Source of the DNA: Plantago major
Taxonomy: Eukaryota > Streptophyta > Magnoliopsida > Lamiales > Plantaginaceae
Reading direction: 5' to 3'
DNA: 64,000 nucleotides
NCBI GenBank assembly: GCA_026545765.1
Contig: JAIFAC010000476.1
Span: forward strand, 26,360-90,359
The position numbers and the translations under genes were made by a program. The stretch's first letter is position 1. Each line of letters starts with the position of its first letter. This document shows positions 1 through 9,467 of the stretch, one piece after another. The notes below the pieces were generated by a model that saw only the letters and a list, made by a program, of their open reading frames with translations, did no database searches and was not told the DNA's origin.

Positions 1-125
1 TAAGTCTTCCGCGCTCTGAATCTAAGTATCAGATATCTGAGAAATAGTTTTTATCGACAAAAGTTTTAAAAGACTATTCACCCCCCCCCCGCGAGTCGGT
101 TACTTTGCCGGTATCTGGACCAACA
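1..125 (+). repeat. 3' end of a Sirevirus-like copia LTR, + orientation, cut by window edge
   Basis: This stretch is the reverse complement of the LTR ends at 3957 and 7527: the same run of about ten C (G on the other strand), the same flanking AGACTATTCA, and a terminal GGACCAACA at 117-125. The bases that follow belong to the RNase H end of element A, and no primer-binding site follows. It is therefore the right end of an insertion (solo LTR or 3' LTR) lying opposite to element A. The rest is outside the window. Confidence 0.8.
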
Positions 126-311
126 TTGGTCTTACGCGATCTTGAGTATCTCTATATTGCCTTTCTCAACATGGTCTCTGATGAAGTGGTGTCTAACATC
201 AATGTGCTTTGTTCTGGCATGGAACTTGGGGTTCTGTGTGATTGCAATAGCACTTGTGTTATCACAGAAAATGGGAGTTTTCTCTTCATTGAGTCCATAG
301 TCTCTGAGTTG

Positions 312-1439
312 TTATTGAATCCACAGAATTTGTGTTGCACAACAACCATCAGCAATATATTCAGCCTCTGTGGTAGAAGTTGCAATTGAGTTTTGTTTCT
401 TGCTAAACCATGAGATAAGTCTAGTTCGAAGCCGACAAGTTCCTGAGGTACTTTTCCTATCAAGCATTGATCCAGCATAATCAGCATCTGAGTAACCAGC
501 CAAACTCAATCCACTTTCTTTAGGATACCACAAACCTACATCTACTATACCTTTCACATACCTTAATATTTTCATAGCAATGTTGTAGTGTGATTGCATA
601 GGATTTGTTTGAAATCTAGCACACTCCATTGCATATTGAATATCAGGCCTGCTTGCAGTAAGGTAGAGTAGTGAACCTATCAATTTCCTATACTTGTGTT
701 CATCAAAACTCTTATCTGATTCAATATAGGTCATCTTGGTTCCTATGCTCATAGGTATCTTAGCATTCTTTTCAGAAGGCTTAAGATTGAACTTTGTGAG
801 CATGTCTTTTGCATACTTTGTCTGACTAATGAATATTCCATCATTGAGTTGCTTGACTTGCAATCCTAGGAAATAGTTCAATTCTCCCATCATGCTCATC
901 TCGAACTTACTTTTCATGAGATTTGCAAAGTCATCACAAAGTTGCTTGTCCTTAGATCCAAATATGATGTCATCAACATATACTTGAACTAAAAGTAGTT
1001 TCCCATCATGGTTTAAAGTAAATAAAGTTTTATCAACTTCACCTTTCTTGAAACCACTTTCCTGAAGGTATTTAGCCAAAGTGTCATACCATGCTCTTGG
1101 AGCCTGTTTCAGTCCATAAAGAGCTTTCTGTAGCTTATAGACCATTCTACTTTCTGAGGAAACTTCAAAGTCAGGTGGTTGTTCAACATAGACTTCCTTA
1201 GCAAGTTCACCATTCAAGAATGCACTCTTGAAATCCATTTGATAAACTTTAAAGTCTTTGTGAGCTGCAAAGGCCAGAAAGAGTCTTATTGCATCAAATC
1301 TGGCAACTGGTGCATTAGACTCATTAAAATCTAAACATTCAGTCTGGGTGAATCCCTTGGCAACCAACCTTGCTTTGTTTCTGGTTATTTCACCAGATTC
1401 ATTCATCTTGTTTCTGAAAACCCACTTAGTTCCAATCAC
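312..1439 (-). CDS. Element A reverse transcriptase and RNase H
   Basis: This open frame of 375 residues carries the copia RT (Pfam RVT_2 family) followed by RNase H. Visible motifs are the start of RT (GTKWVFRNK), the [13 protein letters not shown] block near residue 110, the catalytic YVDDIIFGS near residue 154, and RNase H motifs SDADYAGS and [17 protein letters not shown] near the end. The enzyme would copy element RNA into cDNA inside virus-like particles. The frame is uninterrupted through both domains. It ends at a stop where the RNase H tail shifts frame (related sequence continues to about 126). It lacks its own start and would be made as part of a Gag-Pol polyprotein. The ATG-like beginning only reflects the nearest upstream stop. 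Confidence 0.92.
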   Translation of the reverse strand: MIGTKWVFRNKMNESGEITRNKARLVAKGFTQTECLDFNESNAPVARFDAIRLFLAFAAHKDFKVYQMDFKSAFLNGELAKEVYVEQPPDFEVSSESRMVYKLQKALYGLKQAPRAWYDTLAKYLQESGFKKGEVDKTLFTLNHDGKLLLVQVYVDDIIFGSKDKQLCDDFANLMKSKFEMSMMGELNYFLGLQVKQLNDGIFISQTKYAKDMLTKFNLKPSEKNAKIPMSIGTKMTYIESDKSFDEHKYRKLIGSLLYLTASRPDIQYAMECARFQTNPMQSHYNIAMKILRYVKGIVDVGLWYPKESGLSLAGYSDADYAGSMLDRKSTSGTCRLRTRLISWFSKKQNSIATSTTEAEYIADGCCATQILWIQ

Positions 1440-1689
1440 AGATATTCCTTCTACAAATGGAACTAGTTTCGGACTTTGTTTCTCTCAAAGCGATCGACTC
1501 TTCTTGCATTGCGAGATCCGGTCTTGGTCTCTTAATGCTTCTTCTATAGTTTTGGTTGATGTTTGAGATAAAACATCAAGAGAGAGAGTTAGCATTTTCA
1601 CTATTGCTCTCCTAGTCTAACACCTTGATTGATTGGTCGATCCGTCTTTTGCGAGATGATCCTTGATCCATCTCATCATGGGTTTAGGG

Positions 1690-1944
1690 CTAGAATTCAA
1701 CATCTATGTGATCTGAATGTGAATCACTATGACTTGATACTTCTTCAGTATCTGTGACATTTTGCACCTCAGAAGGGCGGTGAATGTCTGACACTTGCTC
1801 AGTGTGAGAGCTTTCTGGGACATGCTTGTCAGAGAGGTCATTTCCAGAGTTAGCTCTCTGATGAACATCTTCAGTTTCCATTTCTGGAATTCTCATAGGA
1901 AATTCTTCATCATGTCTGAGAATCTTCTGGTTGTTACTAGGCAT
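1690..1944 (-). pseudogene. Element A integrase-RT linker fragment
   Basis: The translation is rich in Glu, Asp, Ser and His and matches the acidic linker after integrase in the related copies at 35269-35997 and 52288-52992 (shared SNNQ and RHDEEFPMRIPEME). This linker joins the integrase C-terminus to RT in copia polyproteins and is poorly conserved. The frame is separated from RT by about 250 bases of shifted sequence (1440-1689) that still resembles the linker and the RT start of element E. Confidence 0.7.
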
Positions 1945-2955
1945 TTCATGCTTTTCTTCGTCGATTCATCCTCTCTTTCCTGATGATGTTTTTCCTTTAC
2001 GAGTTCCTCTTGAGAATCCTTTATCATTAGTTCCTTGAACTTTTACGAGAGTTCATCTGCAAGGGTGTTTTCTTGCTTCCTTCATAGAATCTGACATGGC
2101 GATTCTTGATCTTCTTTGTTCATTTGTTGTAAACTCTGTAAGCTCTGCTATTCATAGAATAACCAAGAAACACACCTTCATCTGCCTTTGGTTGAAATGT
2201 TCTTAGATATTCTTTTCCATTGTTAAGGATAAAACATCTACAACCAAACACTTTCAGATGTTTGATATTAGGGGTCTACCGACGAAGAGTTCATATGGGG
2301 TCTTGTCATGGTGTTTGTTTATCAAGCATACATTACGAGTGTAGCATCTTTGTGTTCACGACTTGACCCGATAAACTTCACTTATCTCGATTGTCGACTA
2401 TCATTGTCCTTCTTCTTTGCTTCTTTAAGTGTTCTATTTTTCCTTTCGCAACACCATTTTGTTGTGGTGTTCTTCTGAGAGGAAAGTTGGTGTTGTATAC
2501 CTTTCTTGTACAAAACTCCTTTATGTCTTGGTTGACAAACTTAGTACCATAGTGCATTACGATTGCAGATACCTTGTCCTTTTCATGACTTCAAGCTTAT
2601 TGACAAGTTTGGTATCTCCACCCTAGCATCGATTTGTGCTTGGAAAGATAACCCAGTGAATCTTGAGAAGTCATCTACAACAACAAGACCATACTTCTTT
2701 CTGCATAACTAATTCAGATGATTCAAAAAGATCCATGTGTAATAGTTGCGTTGGTCTAACACTAGAGTGTCGATTTTGGACTTGAAAGAGATCTTAGATT
2801 GTTTCCCCATCGGCGAGCGAGCAGATACCATCCTTTCGAAAGATGTTTTGGGAAGGCCGACCACTAACTCTTTCTTGGCAAGTTTGTTGAGTTTTGAAAT
2901 TCAGCGACTCATTCTTTTGTGCCATAACCGGTGCTCTTACATGTGACTGATTGAC
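1945..2955 (-). pseudogene. Element A integrase, frameshifted
   Basis: No long frame survives here, but the minus strand still shows integrase pieces in several frames. Around 2430-2480 it reads like the RTPQQNGVAERKN block that holds the catalytic Glu. Around 2160-2330 it matches the integrase C-terminus that is intact in the copies at 35269-35997 and 52288-52992 (YELLIGRPPSIKHLRVFG region). Small insertions and deletions break the frame every 100-200 bases. The plus-strand frames in this interval are antisense shadows. Confidence 0.7.
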
Positions 2956-3330
2956 TCACCATGAGACATTCTTTAGTTGTGGCGGATGCCCGATCGACAA
3001 CATAAAGGCGCCTTTCCGGAAACAGCAACCATATGCTTTGACTCGATGTCGATAAGTTTGCAATACTTTGCTTTGAATTTCTGATAAATCCCTTTGCGCA
3101 AAGCGGCTCATGCTAAATAGATTATATTTCAAACCCTTAACATGTAATACGTCGGTGATAGTTAATGATCCTAATTTGGCGTTGCCAAATTCGAGAGAGG
3201 ATTTAATTCTCCTCCGACCGTCGATGTACGGTCCATTGTTGCAAGCTTTGTAATTGACCATTTGCTTTGTCATGTGCTTTCCGCATCCACTATCAAATAG
3301 CCATTGAGCCTTAGTCGAGGCATTACGCAC
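2956..3330 (-). CDS. Element A aspartic protease and start of GAG-pre-integrase domain
   Basis: The 124-residue frame carries the copia protease signature WLFDSGCGKHMT near its start. The Asp of DSG is the expected catalytic residue, and the usual Ser-Arg after the Cys is Gly-Lys here. The downstream ITDVLHVKGLKYNLFS segment is the typical hydrophobic second half of copia proteases. The enzyme would cleave the Gag-Pol polyprotein. It continues toward the GAG-pre-integrase domain but shifts frame near 2956. Residues after about 75 look scrambled compared with the copy at 36588-36857. Confidence 0.8.
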   Translation of the reverse strand: MRNASTKAQWLFDSGCGKHMTKQMVNYKACNNGPYIDGRRRIKSSLEFGNAKLGSLTITDVLHVKGLKYNLFSMSRFAQRDLSEIQSKVLQTYRHRVKAYGCCFRKGAFMLSIGHPPQLKNVSW

Positions 3331-3505
3331 AAAGCGAGAAAGGAGTTAGGTTCTTGCTTGAAGATAGAACCATTTAGACTAAACATTCTTCGGTAGGAAT
3401 CCACATTTTAGTGAATTTCTTGGGAGTTTGTTTTTATCTAACTTGATCGAAGGAGATCTGATAAAATTAGTAATTTTGATCTCAATTTTCCTTCTTGTGG
3501 TGTTT

Positions 3506-3951
3506 CTAGGTGTTCCTTTTGGTGCTTTCGGACCACAGGTTTATGGGATTGCTTTTGACAAACTTAGCCTTCTGGCGAGTTCCTTCTAGCTCATTCGGCA
3601 TTTTTTCGGTGGCTTGAGATTTCTTCCATACATCTGTTACTCGTGCAATATCAGCCTTGCACCATTGTTCTTGTCCTTCCTTATATTGTTGCAGAAGAAC
3701 TTTTCCAATAGCATGATAGCCAATGCCATTTCGAACACCTTTGGCAGAGAATTTGCCTATTCCAGCAATTCTTCCTTTCCTAGTAATATAGCAATGTGGA
3801 TGGTTACATGTCTGAGGGTTGTATTTCTTTTCAGAAACCTCATCCACAAGTTTATTGTGAACTTGTTGTTCTTTCAAAGGTTGGGTTGCTACTCCTTTTC
3901 CTTTGTCAGCTACCCTAGCTTTCTGACCAATGCTATAGGTGGTTGAAGAAC
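3506..3951 (-). pseudogene. Element A gag, segment 3' of the nested LTR
   Basis: The frame (NGSSTTYSIGQKARVADKGK and onward) continues gag after the nested LTR. The same sequence, uninterrupted by an LTR, is present in element E at 37392-37720, including the Cys/His-rich stretch with NHPHCYITRKG, which resembles a second metal-binding motif of Sirevirus Gag. When the LTR is ignored, the frame upstream of it (ending SQQN) runs directly into this one. Bases 3952-3956 and 5610-5614 are the target duplication. Confidence 0.8.
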
Positions 3952-3956
3952 CATTA

Positions 3957-5609
3957 TGTTGGTCCAGATCACGGCAAAGTAAAAGACTAGAGGGGGGGGG
4001 GGGTGAATAGTCTTTTAAAACTTTTGTCGATAACAAATATTTCTCAGATATCTAAATAGATATCTGATACTTAGAATCAGAGTGCGGAAGACTTAATAAA
4101 GATAAGTGCAGAAACAGTTAATAAGTGTGTGTGTTCTTTGATGTATAAATCTGAAGCGTAAATGACACAAAGTATAGTGGTATCTGGAGGTGGCGTAATC
4201 CTCCGACTAATCCACTTGATCTATCGGAGACCTAGAATTCACTAGAAACGGATAATTGAGATTTCCTTACAATAATCCTATTCTAAGATTCTTAACAATT
4301 GGTTCCCAACCAAATGTTCCCCTGAGTTGTTCGGCTTTCCTGACCAGTACTTCCTATACTCAGAAACCTTTGAGTTATTCCCTAGCTTCCCAAGCTAAGT
4401 ACTTCCTATACTCAATAACCTTGGAGTTATTCCTTAGTTTCCCAAATCAAGTACTTCCTATACTCCGGTAACCTTGGAGTTATTCTCTGATTTTTCAAAC
4501 TAAGTACTTCACTCACGCCTTGATTATGGTGTTGGTTTTGGTTTGAGTTGTCGGATGGCGTCTTAATAACTTTTAGATTAATCGAGATAGCTCTGTGAAC
4601 TAAGTTACTTAATACACTTTACGGTATGGTATCTTGTTCGATTTCTTGACCAAGTCTTATGATATCTGTTCAAGGAATGAATCTCGGATAGTTGATCTTT
4701 TGATTCAACTCCTTCACGATAGTTTTGCTTGTTTAGGATCGGGACACTTAGAACTTGATGTTTACTCAAGATCAAAAGCTTTAGTCGCAACAGAAAGCTT
4801 TGATAATAAGTAAGTTGCTTTGAGAGAGTAAGATAATCAGATATCGTATGCAGTTCAAGGTCTTGTGTTCTGAGTTGTGTGTGTCTCAAGCTGTCTAAGT
4901 GTTGATATTTATAGATGAATTTGAGTGCCGTTTGAATAGTATCCGTTAGGCTCAAATTCAAACTATCGATATCTGTGTATAGTACTGTAGCAGGTTTTGT
5001 CTTCTCAGAAGCTGCCGTTGCTTTTATTCAAACTATACTTTTTGTCTTGTAGTGTCAACGGAACTATGCTTTTTATCAGAGACTAGTGTTATCTGATTCT
5101 TTGCACGTCCTTATCTTCATTCTTCAGATACCACTTGTATTTATTGAAACAACTTTGTTTGCAATATATATTTCTCTTCGAAGCGTGGTTAAAGCTCAAG
5201 GTATCGAGAGTAGATATCATGGACACTTTCCTTGTTTTCGATATGTATCTTATTTCTCGGATATCTCTTGTGACTGATTTGTTTGAGCTGAAGCAGCGTG
5301 TCTACAAGATATCTGGCTAAGATATCTGAACAATAGATTCAGTAATCTTGTGCAGTTTTCTTCAAGTCTTCAATTGTTGTTGAGCTTTCTGCTTGGATGT
5401 CTTCTTCTTGGTCTTCTCTTCATAAAATAAAAATTACATTTTGAGACCTAACATCCTATACAAGATTAGCTAGACTATCATACTTAGTGGGTTTCCTCTT
5501 TTACAATGTTCAAGTGAACCAAGAGTACTAATCACCTTTCTGAGACTAAGATAAGTCATCATGTTGCTGAACAAAATCTAAACATATATTCTTAACAAAA
5601 TATCTAACA
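3957..5609 (-). repeat. Solo LTR (Sirevirus-like) nested in gag of element A
   Basis: The ends are TGTTGG on the left and CTAACA on the right, so on the minus strand the LTR starts TGTTAG and ends CCAACA. It is flanked by CATTA (3952-3956) and CATTC (5610-5614), a 5 bp target duplication with one mismatch. No gag or pol belongs to it, so it is a solo LTR made by recombination between two LTRs. It shares blocks with the element A LTR (the poly-G tract at about 3992-4003, the GTGGTATCTGGAGGTGGCG block near 4180, and the repeated TACTTCCTATACTC segments near 4340-4470) and is about 270 bp longer. Confidence 0.88.
4340..4515. repeat. Short tandem repeat inside the LTR (about 60 bp units)
   Basis: Units built from AAGTACTTCCTATACTC, then AATAACCTTGGAGTTATTCC and a short C/T-rich spacer recur three to four times. 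The same block, with fewer or degenerate units, lies at 7918-7990 in the element A LTR and at 8-kb-distant positions in the element E LTR (38090-38235). Copy number differs between LTRs, so unit gain and loss accounts for part of their length difference. Confidence 0.7.
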
Positions 5610-5614
5610 CATTC

Positions 5615-6255
5615 TGTTGACTTTTTACAAAGGTCAACCTTTCATCACTCTTCTTCAGAGGAGATGAATTATTCGATTGTTCATCGAGTCCACGTCCACC
5701 TTTCTCAAAGGGATCTCTTAGATAGGATTGAACCTCAGTGAGAGTGTCACTAGCCTTTGCATAAGATTGGAAGGATAGCTCTTTCTTTCCGAGTTCTTCA
5801 TTCTCAGAAAGCAGCTTCATCATTTTCTTGGTAAGCTCATTCAAGGCTAGTTTGTGAGAATTTTCCTTCTCAGATATCTGAGATTTCAGAAAGGCTATTT
5901 CAGCGTTCTTGTTTTCAGATACTCTGGTTAGCTTAGTAACCTCTTTTTCAAGAGTTTCTTTGCTTTCCTCTAGAATTCTGGTTTTAGATTGTGCTTCCAG
6001 AAATTCTTTCTCATAACGATCCAATTCATTCTTGACCAACTCCAGATCGTCAATTCCATCATCACTCTCATAGTACAGAAATTGTGAATTGTTAGTTACC
6101 CCATCAGCCATAAGACACAATTCAATGTTGGAGATGTCTGGACCAGCAATCTCAGCAACTCCACACATTTTTTTCTTCTTCAGGCCGAAGTCAACTACAT
6201 CGTGGGTGATTCCACAATTCTGGTGATGGTAGGTTTGAGTCATCTGAATCTCCAT
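5615..6255 (-). CDS. Element A gag, coiled-coil segment
   Basis: About 210 residues read open on the minus strand. From about residue 70 to 165 the protein is rich in Glu, Lys, Leu and Ser with regular leucine spacing (KEVTKLTRVSENKN, SEKENSHKLALNEL), which fits a long coiled coil. Sirevirus Gag proteins are known to carry a coiled-coil extension. The last codons run into the nested LTR, so the apparent C-terminal tail after SQQN is LTR-derived. Gag would form the particle shell and bind RNA in the cytoplasm. Confidence 0.78.
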
Positions 6256-7430
6256 CTTGAATCATCTCAAAGTCTAGAGCATCAAGTTGAATTTGAATCT
6301 TCTTCCTTTCTTGATCGGTAAGGCCCTTTGATTTCTCTTGAAATTTCTTACATCCTTCTTGTCACTGTCTTGAGCTTGTTTAAGCGGGACAATCTCTCTT
6401 AGTGACCGGGCCTTTGACAATAGAAGCATATATCATTTCCTATTTCTGCTGACTTGATTACTAACACCTTTACGAATGGGGGTGTTAGGAGAGTTGTTCA
6501 CTTGTATGTTCTTGTCTTGATGATAGTTTGGGCCGAGATGCTTTTTGACTTTTCTTTTGCTTTTCTTCTCTCAATCTCTTGACTCTAAATTTCTTCATGT
6601 GTCTTCTTTGCAAGAGAATTTTCTTGGATGCTTCTTTGGTATCCTTCTTTTTGAAGTGCCTTGAGAAACTAGAGCAACACTTTGCAATTTTTCAGCTGTT
6701 TGTTCTCTCTGAGTTGTCTCATAGTCTACAGTAGCAAGATGAGAGAAGAGCTCTACTGGAGTAATATTTGGCATCCCTTGATTGAAATAAAATAACTTAG
6801 TGTGTTCCCAGTTGTGATTGAGACTTCTGACAATAGTCTTAATCTTTTACATTTGGAGTATCTATTGCTTTCACCAAGTGCAGCCATATCACTCATAAGT
6901 GTAGTAAATCTGAAATCAAGTTCTTCCGAGTTTTAGTGGGACCTTGTTTGATGTTTTGGAACTTGATTTAAGAACTTGAACTTGTTTTCTTTGGTTTTCT
7001 GTTAAGCACAGATTTCTTCAATCGATTGCAGCGACTTTACGTTTAGCACCCCAGATTTACCTTTGTATGTGCTTAGGTGTCGATCGATGATTATATTCTG
7101 AGCTTGACCATCGATCTATGTCTCTTGGCATCTTGGATGTCGAGCTCTCTTAGCTTGTCTTCATATATAATGCTTCCACGAGCAACATGACCACTATCAC
7201 TAGCGGCCATGTCATCGCTTCCATCTTCCTTATGCGAGGCTTTTCTTCCATCGGACACCTCGATGCTGTTTGAGTTGTCTGATTTTGATAGGCCCTTCAT
7301 TGATGACATAGATCATCTCATCACTAATGGCCTCCAGATGGAGCATCATGTTGTTCTTCCATTTCTCGTGGTTTTCTGGCTTTAGAACGGGAGCATCACT
7401 CAGAGACATACCTGCACGCTTAACACACAA
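6256..7430 (-). pseudogene. Element A gag N-terminal part with CCHC zinc knuckle, frameshifted
   Basis: Gag starts just downstream of the primer site. The frame beginning near 7411 reads MSLSDAPVLKPENHEKW, followed by NMMLHLEAISDEM, typical of a copia Gag N-terminus. A frameshift near 7280 moves the reading to the frame of 7091-7309. The interval to 6256 is broken, but minus-strand pieces remain, including a CCHC knuckle near 6395-6430 that reads CFYCQRPGH and then hits a stop where Lys or Tyr is expected. About 1.2 kb, so close to the usual size for this part of Gag. Confidence 0.78.
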
Positions 7431-7512
7431 ATTATATAGTCCTCAGAAAGGGACAAAGTTCCTTCACCTATCTGGGGATCTAGGTTTAGTGCAGAAGGCT
7501 TGTGAACCTCTT

Positions 7513-7524
7513 GCTCTGATACCA
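7513..7524 (-). promoter_or_regulatory. Primer-binding site of element A (initiator tRNA-Met type)
   Basis: On the minus strand this reads TGGTATCAGAGC, the usual copia primer site complementary to the 3' end of initiator tRNA-Met. It lies two bases inside the LTR end (ACCAACA, then AG, then TGG). It fixes the direction of element A and the inner edge of its 5' LTR. Confidence 0.92.
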
Positions 7525-7526
7525 CT

Positions 7527-8910
7527 TGTTGGTCCAGATAACGGCAAAGTAAAAGACTAGAGGGGGGGGGGTGAATAGTCTTTTAAAACTTTTGTCGATA
7601 AACACAGTTTCTCCGAAACCTGGGGGTTTCTGATACTTAAATTCAGAGCGCGGAAGACTTTAAGATAGGTAAGTGCAGAAACAATAAGTAAGTGTGTTTG
7701 TGCTTTCTTTGAAATGTAAATCTGAAAAGGTAAATAACACATCAAGTATAGTGGTATCACGGAGGTGGCGTAATCCTCCGACTAATCTACTTGGTCTTTC
7801 GAGACCTAGAATTCACTAGAACGAGATAATTGAGTTCACCTTAAAATAATCCTATTCTAAGATTCCTAAACAAATGGTTCCCAACCAAATGTTCCCCGAG
7901 TTATTCTGACTCCTGAGCTAAGTACTTCCTCTACTCGAGATAACCTTGGAGTTATTCACGATTTCCCAAATCAGTACTTCCTCTACTCACGCCTTGATGG
8001 TGTTGCTTATATGGTTTGTTAGAGGCTTCTCGTATAACTTTTCGATTATGTTTTTGAGAGGCTAATAGAACAAGACTACTTAATACACTTGTTCGGTGGA
8101 TGACGATGCTCTTTCTTGACCCAGTAATTGGTGTCAGATTACGGAGAATGAGCTTGAAAGGGTATCGATAGTTCGACTCTTTCACGAATAACAATCTCTT
8201 GTTAAGGTTCGGACAACTTAGAACTAGTGATTCTTGAAACAGAAAGCTTTCGAGAAAGGGTAGTAGAGTGCTTGAGAGAATACTTTGCTTGATGGTAAGT
8301 TTGCAAGATAGAGCGTTCTAATGTGTGTTCTTCAAGCATCTAAGTGTGATATATATAGATAAATTTGAGGCGTTTGAATTGTATCCGTTGTGCTCTATCA
8401 AATTATATCTGTTTATATCTTGAACTATGTACTCGAAGTCACTATCTCTTGTTTGAGAGGACTTGCTTTTGCGACATTTACTTGATGCATTTAATGCATA
8501 AATCTTGTTCATTGTCCTTTAGTCTCAACGGATACTTGAGCCTTTCTGATGGCTTGCATGCTCCATACTCATGATGTCATATGTCCAGAATCATATTTCC
8601 AAAGTAAGTTAATGTACTTGAGAAAGGATTAAGGACATAGTCTTTCTGAGTTAGACTAAACCTTTGTGTCTTCATAAACCTTGTGCAATCTTCAGAAAAG
8701 CTCCATTGATAGGATTGATCTTCATGGTCTTCTTGAAATACAAAATTACACTCAGAGACCTATAATCCTAATACAAGATTTACTAGACTAATCATACTCA
8801 GTGATTTTCTCTTTTACAATGTTCAAGTGAACCAAGAGCACTTAATCACCTTTCTGGCTAAGATAAGAACATGTGATGAGTGATAAAAATACTAACAGAT
8901 ATTCCTAACA
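7527..8910 (-). repeat. 5' LTR of element A
   Basis: The LTR is 1384 bp. On the minus strand it starts TGTTAGGAATATCTG and ends GGACCAACA, and the primer site follows. An internal run of about ten G lies about 34 bp from the inner end. The outer flank begins with TTGTG (8911-8915), which would be one half of the target duplication. The matching half lies beyond the left edge of the window, so it cannot be checked. Confidence 0.88.
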
Positions 8911-9271
8911 TTGTGTCTCCTTGAGAATATATATTTCCTTCTTTTTCTTAAAGTGCCCATGTCTTCACAAACTCTTTCCTTCTTTATTAGATTGCATTCC
9001 TTGTGTCCAACGCAAATCAAACTCCTTCCTTTTCTTTCCAGCAAGCACCATTCTTCCAGCAAGCCTGATTATCTTTTCACGTCTGTTTGCTGGCAACTTT
9101 CCAGATCTTCCAGATATATTTCTTAAGGCCCAGTCCACCAACTTGAGTTGCAACCCAACTTGTTCAGTCCTACAAAATATCCATAGAAAAACAACTACAA
9201 TTGTCGAACCGGTTAATAAATGAAGAAGGACCAAATTAAAAAAGCATGTGCAATATAAATTGCACTTTCAT
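8911..9271 (-). other. Flank of element A with an unidentified 90-codon frame
   Basis: This stretch separates the element A LTR from the env-like copy 1. Homology to env-like copy 2 stops abruptly near 9272. The minus-strand frame 8965-9234 has a hydrophobic start (TIVVVFLWIF) and a basic second half (KLPANRREKIIRLAGR), but no family is recognised. It could be a captured gene piece or chance. No start context or splice sites support it as a gene. Confidence 0.3.
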
Positions 9272-9462
9272 TCTCATCCTCAACAACATCACTTAAACCA
9301 CATGCAGTATTAATCAAGGCAGGACTAAAATCATAAATTTTTTCACGCACAAAAGCCTTATAATACTTGGGGGAAAGGGGATTATCACAGTGCATAGACA
9401 GGTTGCAATAGGACTCTTTGACCACATCAGCAACATACGACCCAGATTTAGAAACAGATCAA
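9272..9462 (-). pseudogene. Env-like ORF, copy 1, distal part
   Basis: The frame reads YCNLSMHCDNPLSPKYYKAF, followed by REKIYDFSPALINTACGLSD, almost the same as residues 210-260 of the copy at 21635-22483. It resembles the domain that Pfam calls putative plant transposon protein (PF20167), found in env-like or extra ORFs of plant retrotransposons. The upstream part lies at 11582-11974; the gap is the LTR at 9468-11576. The role of the protein is unknown. Confidence 0.75.
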
Positions 9463-9467
9463 ATAAT

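Larger units (their letters stand above)
126..7526 (-). mobile_element. Element A: Sirevirus-type Ty1/copia internal region (gag-pol), decayed
   Basis: Read on the minus strand from the primer site at 7524, the order is gag, protease, integrase, reverse transcriptase, RNase H, which is the Ty1/copia order. Gag is long, has a coiled coil and a CCHC knuckle, and pol resembles the Sirevirus (SIRE1/Maximus) lineage. A solo LTR of the same family (3957-5609) sits inside gag, and another LTR cuts the RNase H end at 125/126. Frameshifts and stops occur in most domains; the RT-RNase H part is the best preserved. The 3' LTR is not in the window. Confidence 0.9.

Noticed and set aside
1348-1566. Plus-strand ORFs across copia pol regions (also 13705-14082, 15686-15976, 33836-34078)
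   Set aside because: They are antisense to clear RT, RNase H and integrase frames and have no motif of their own.
3992-4003. Poly-G runs as G-quadruplex or regulatory elements
   Set aside because: A single G run per LTR cannot form a four-run quadruplex alone, and the run length varies between copies, as expected for slippage.
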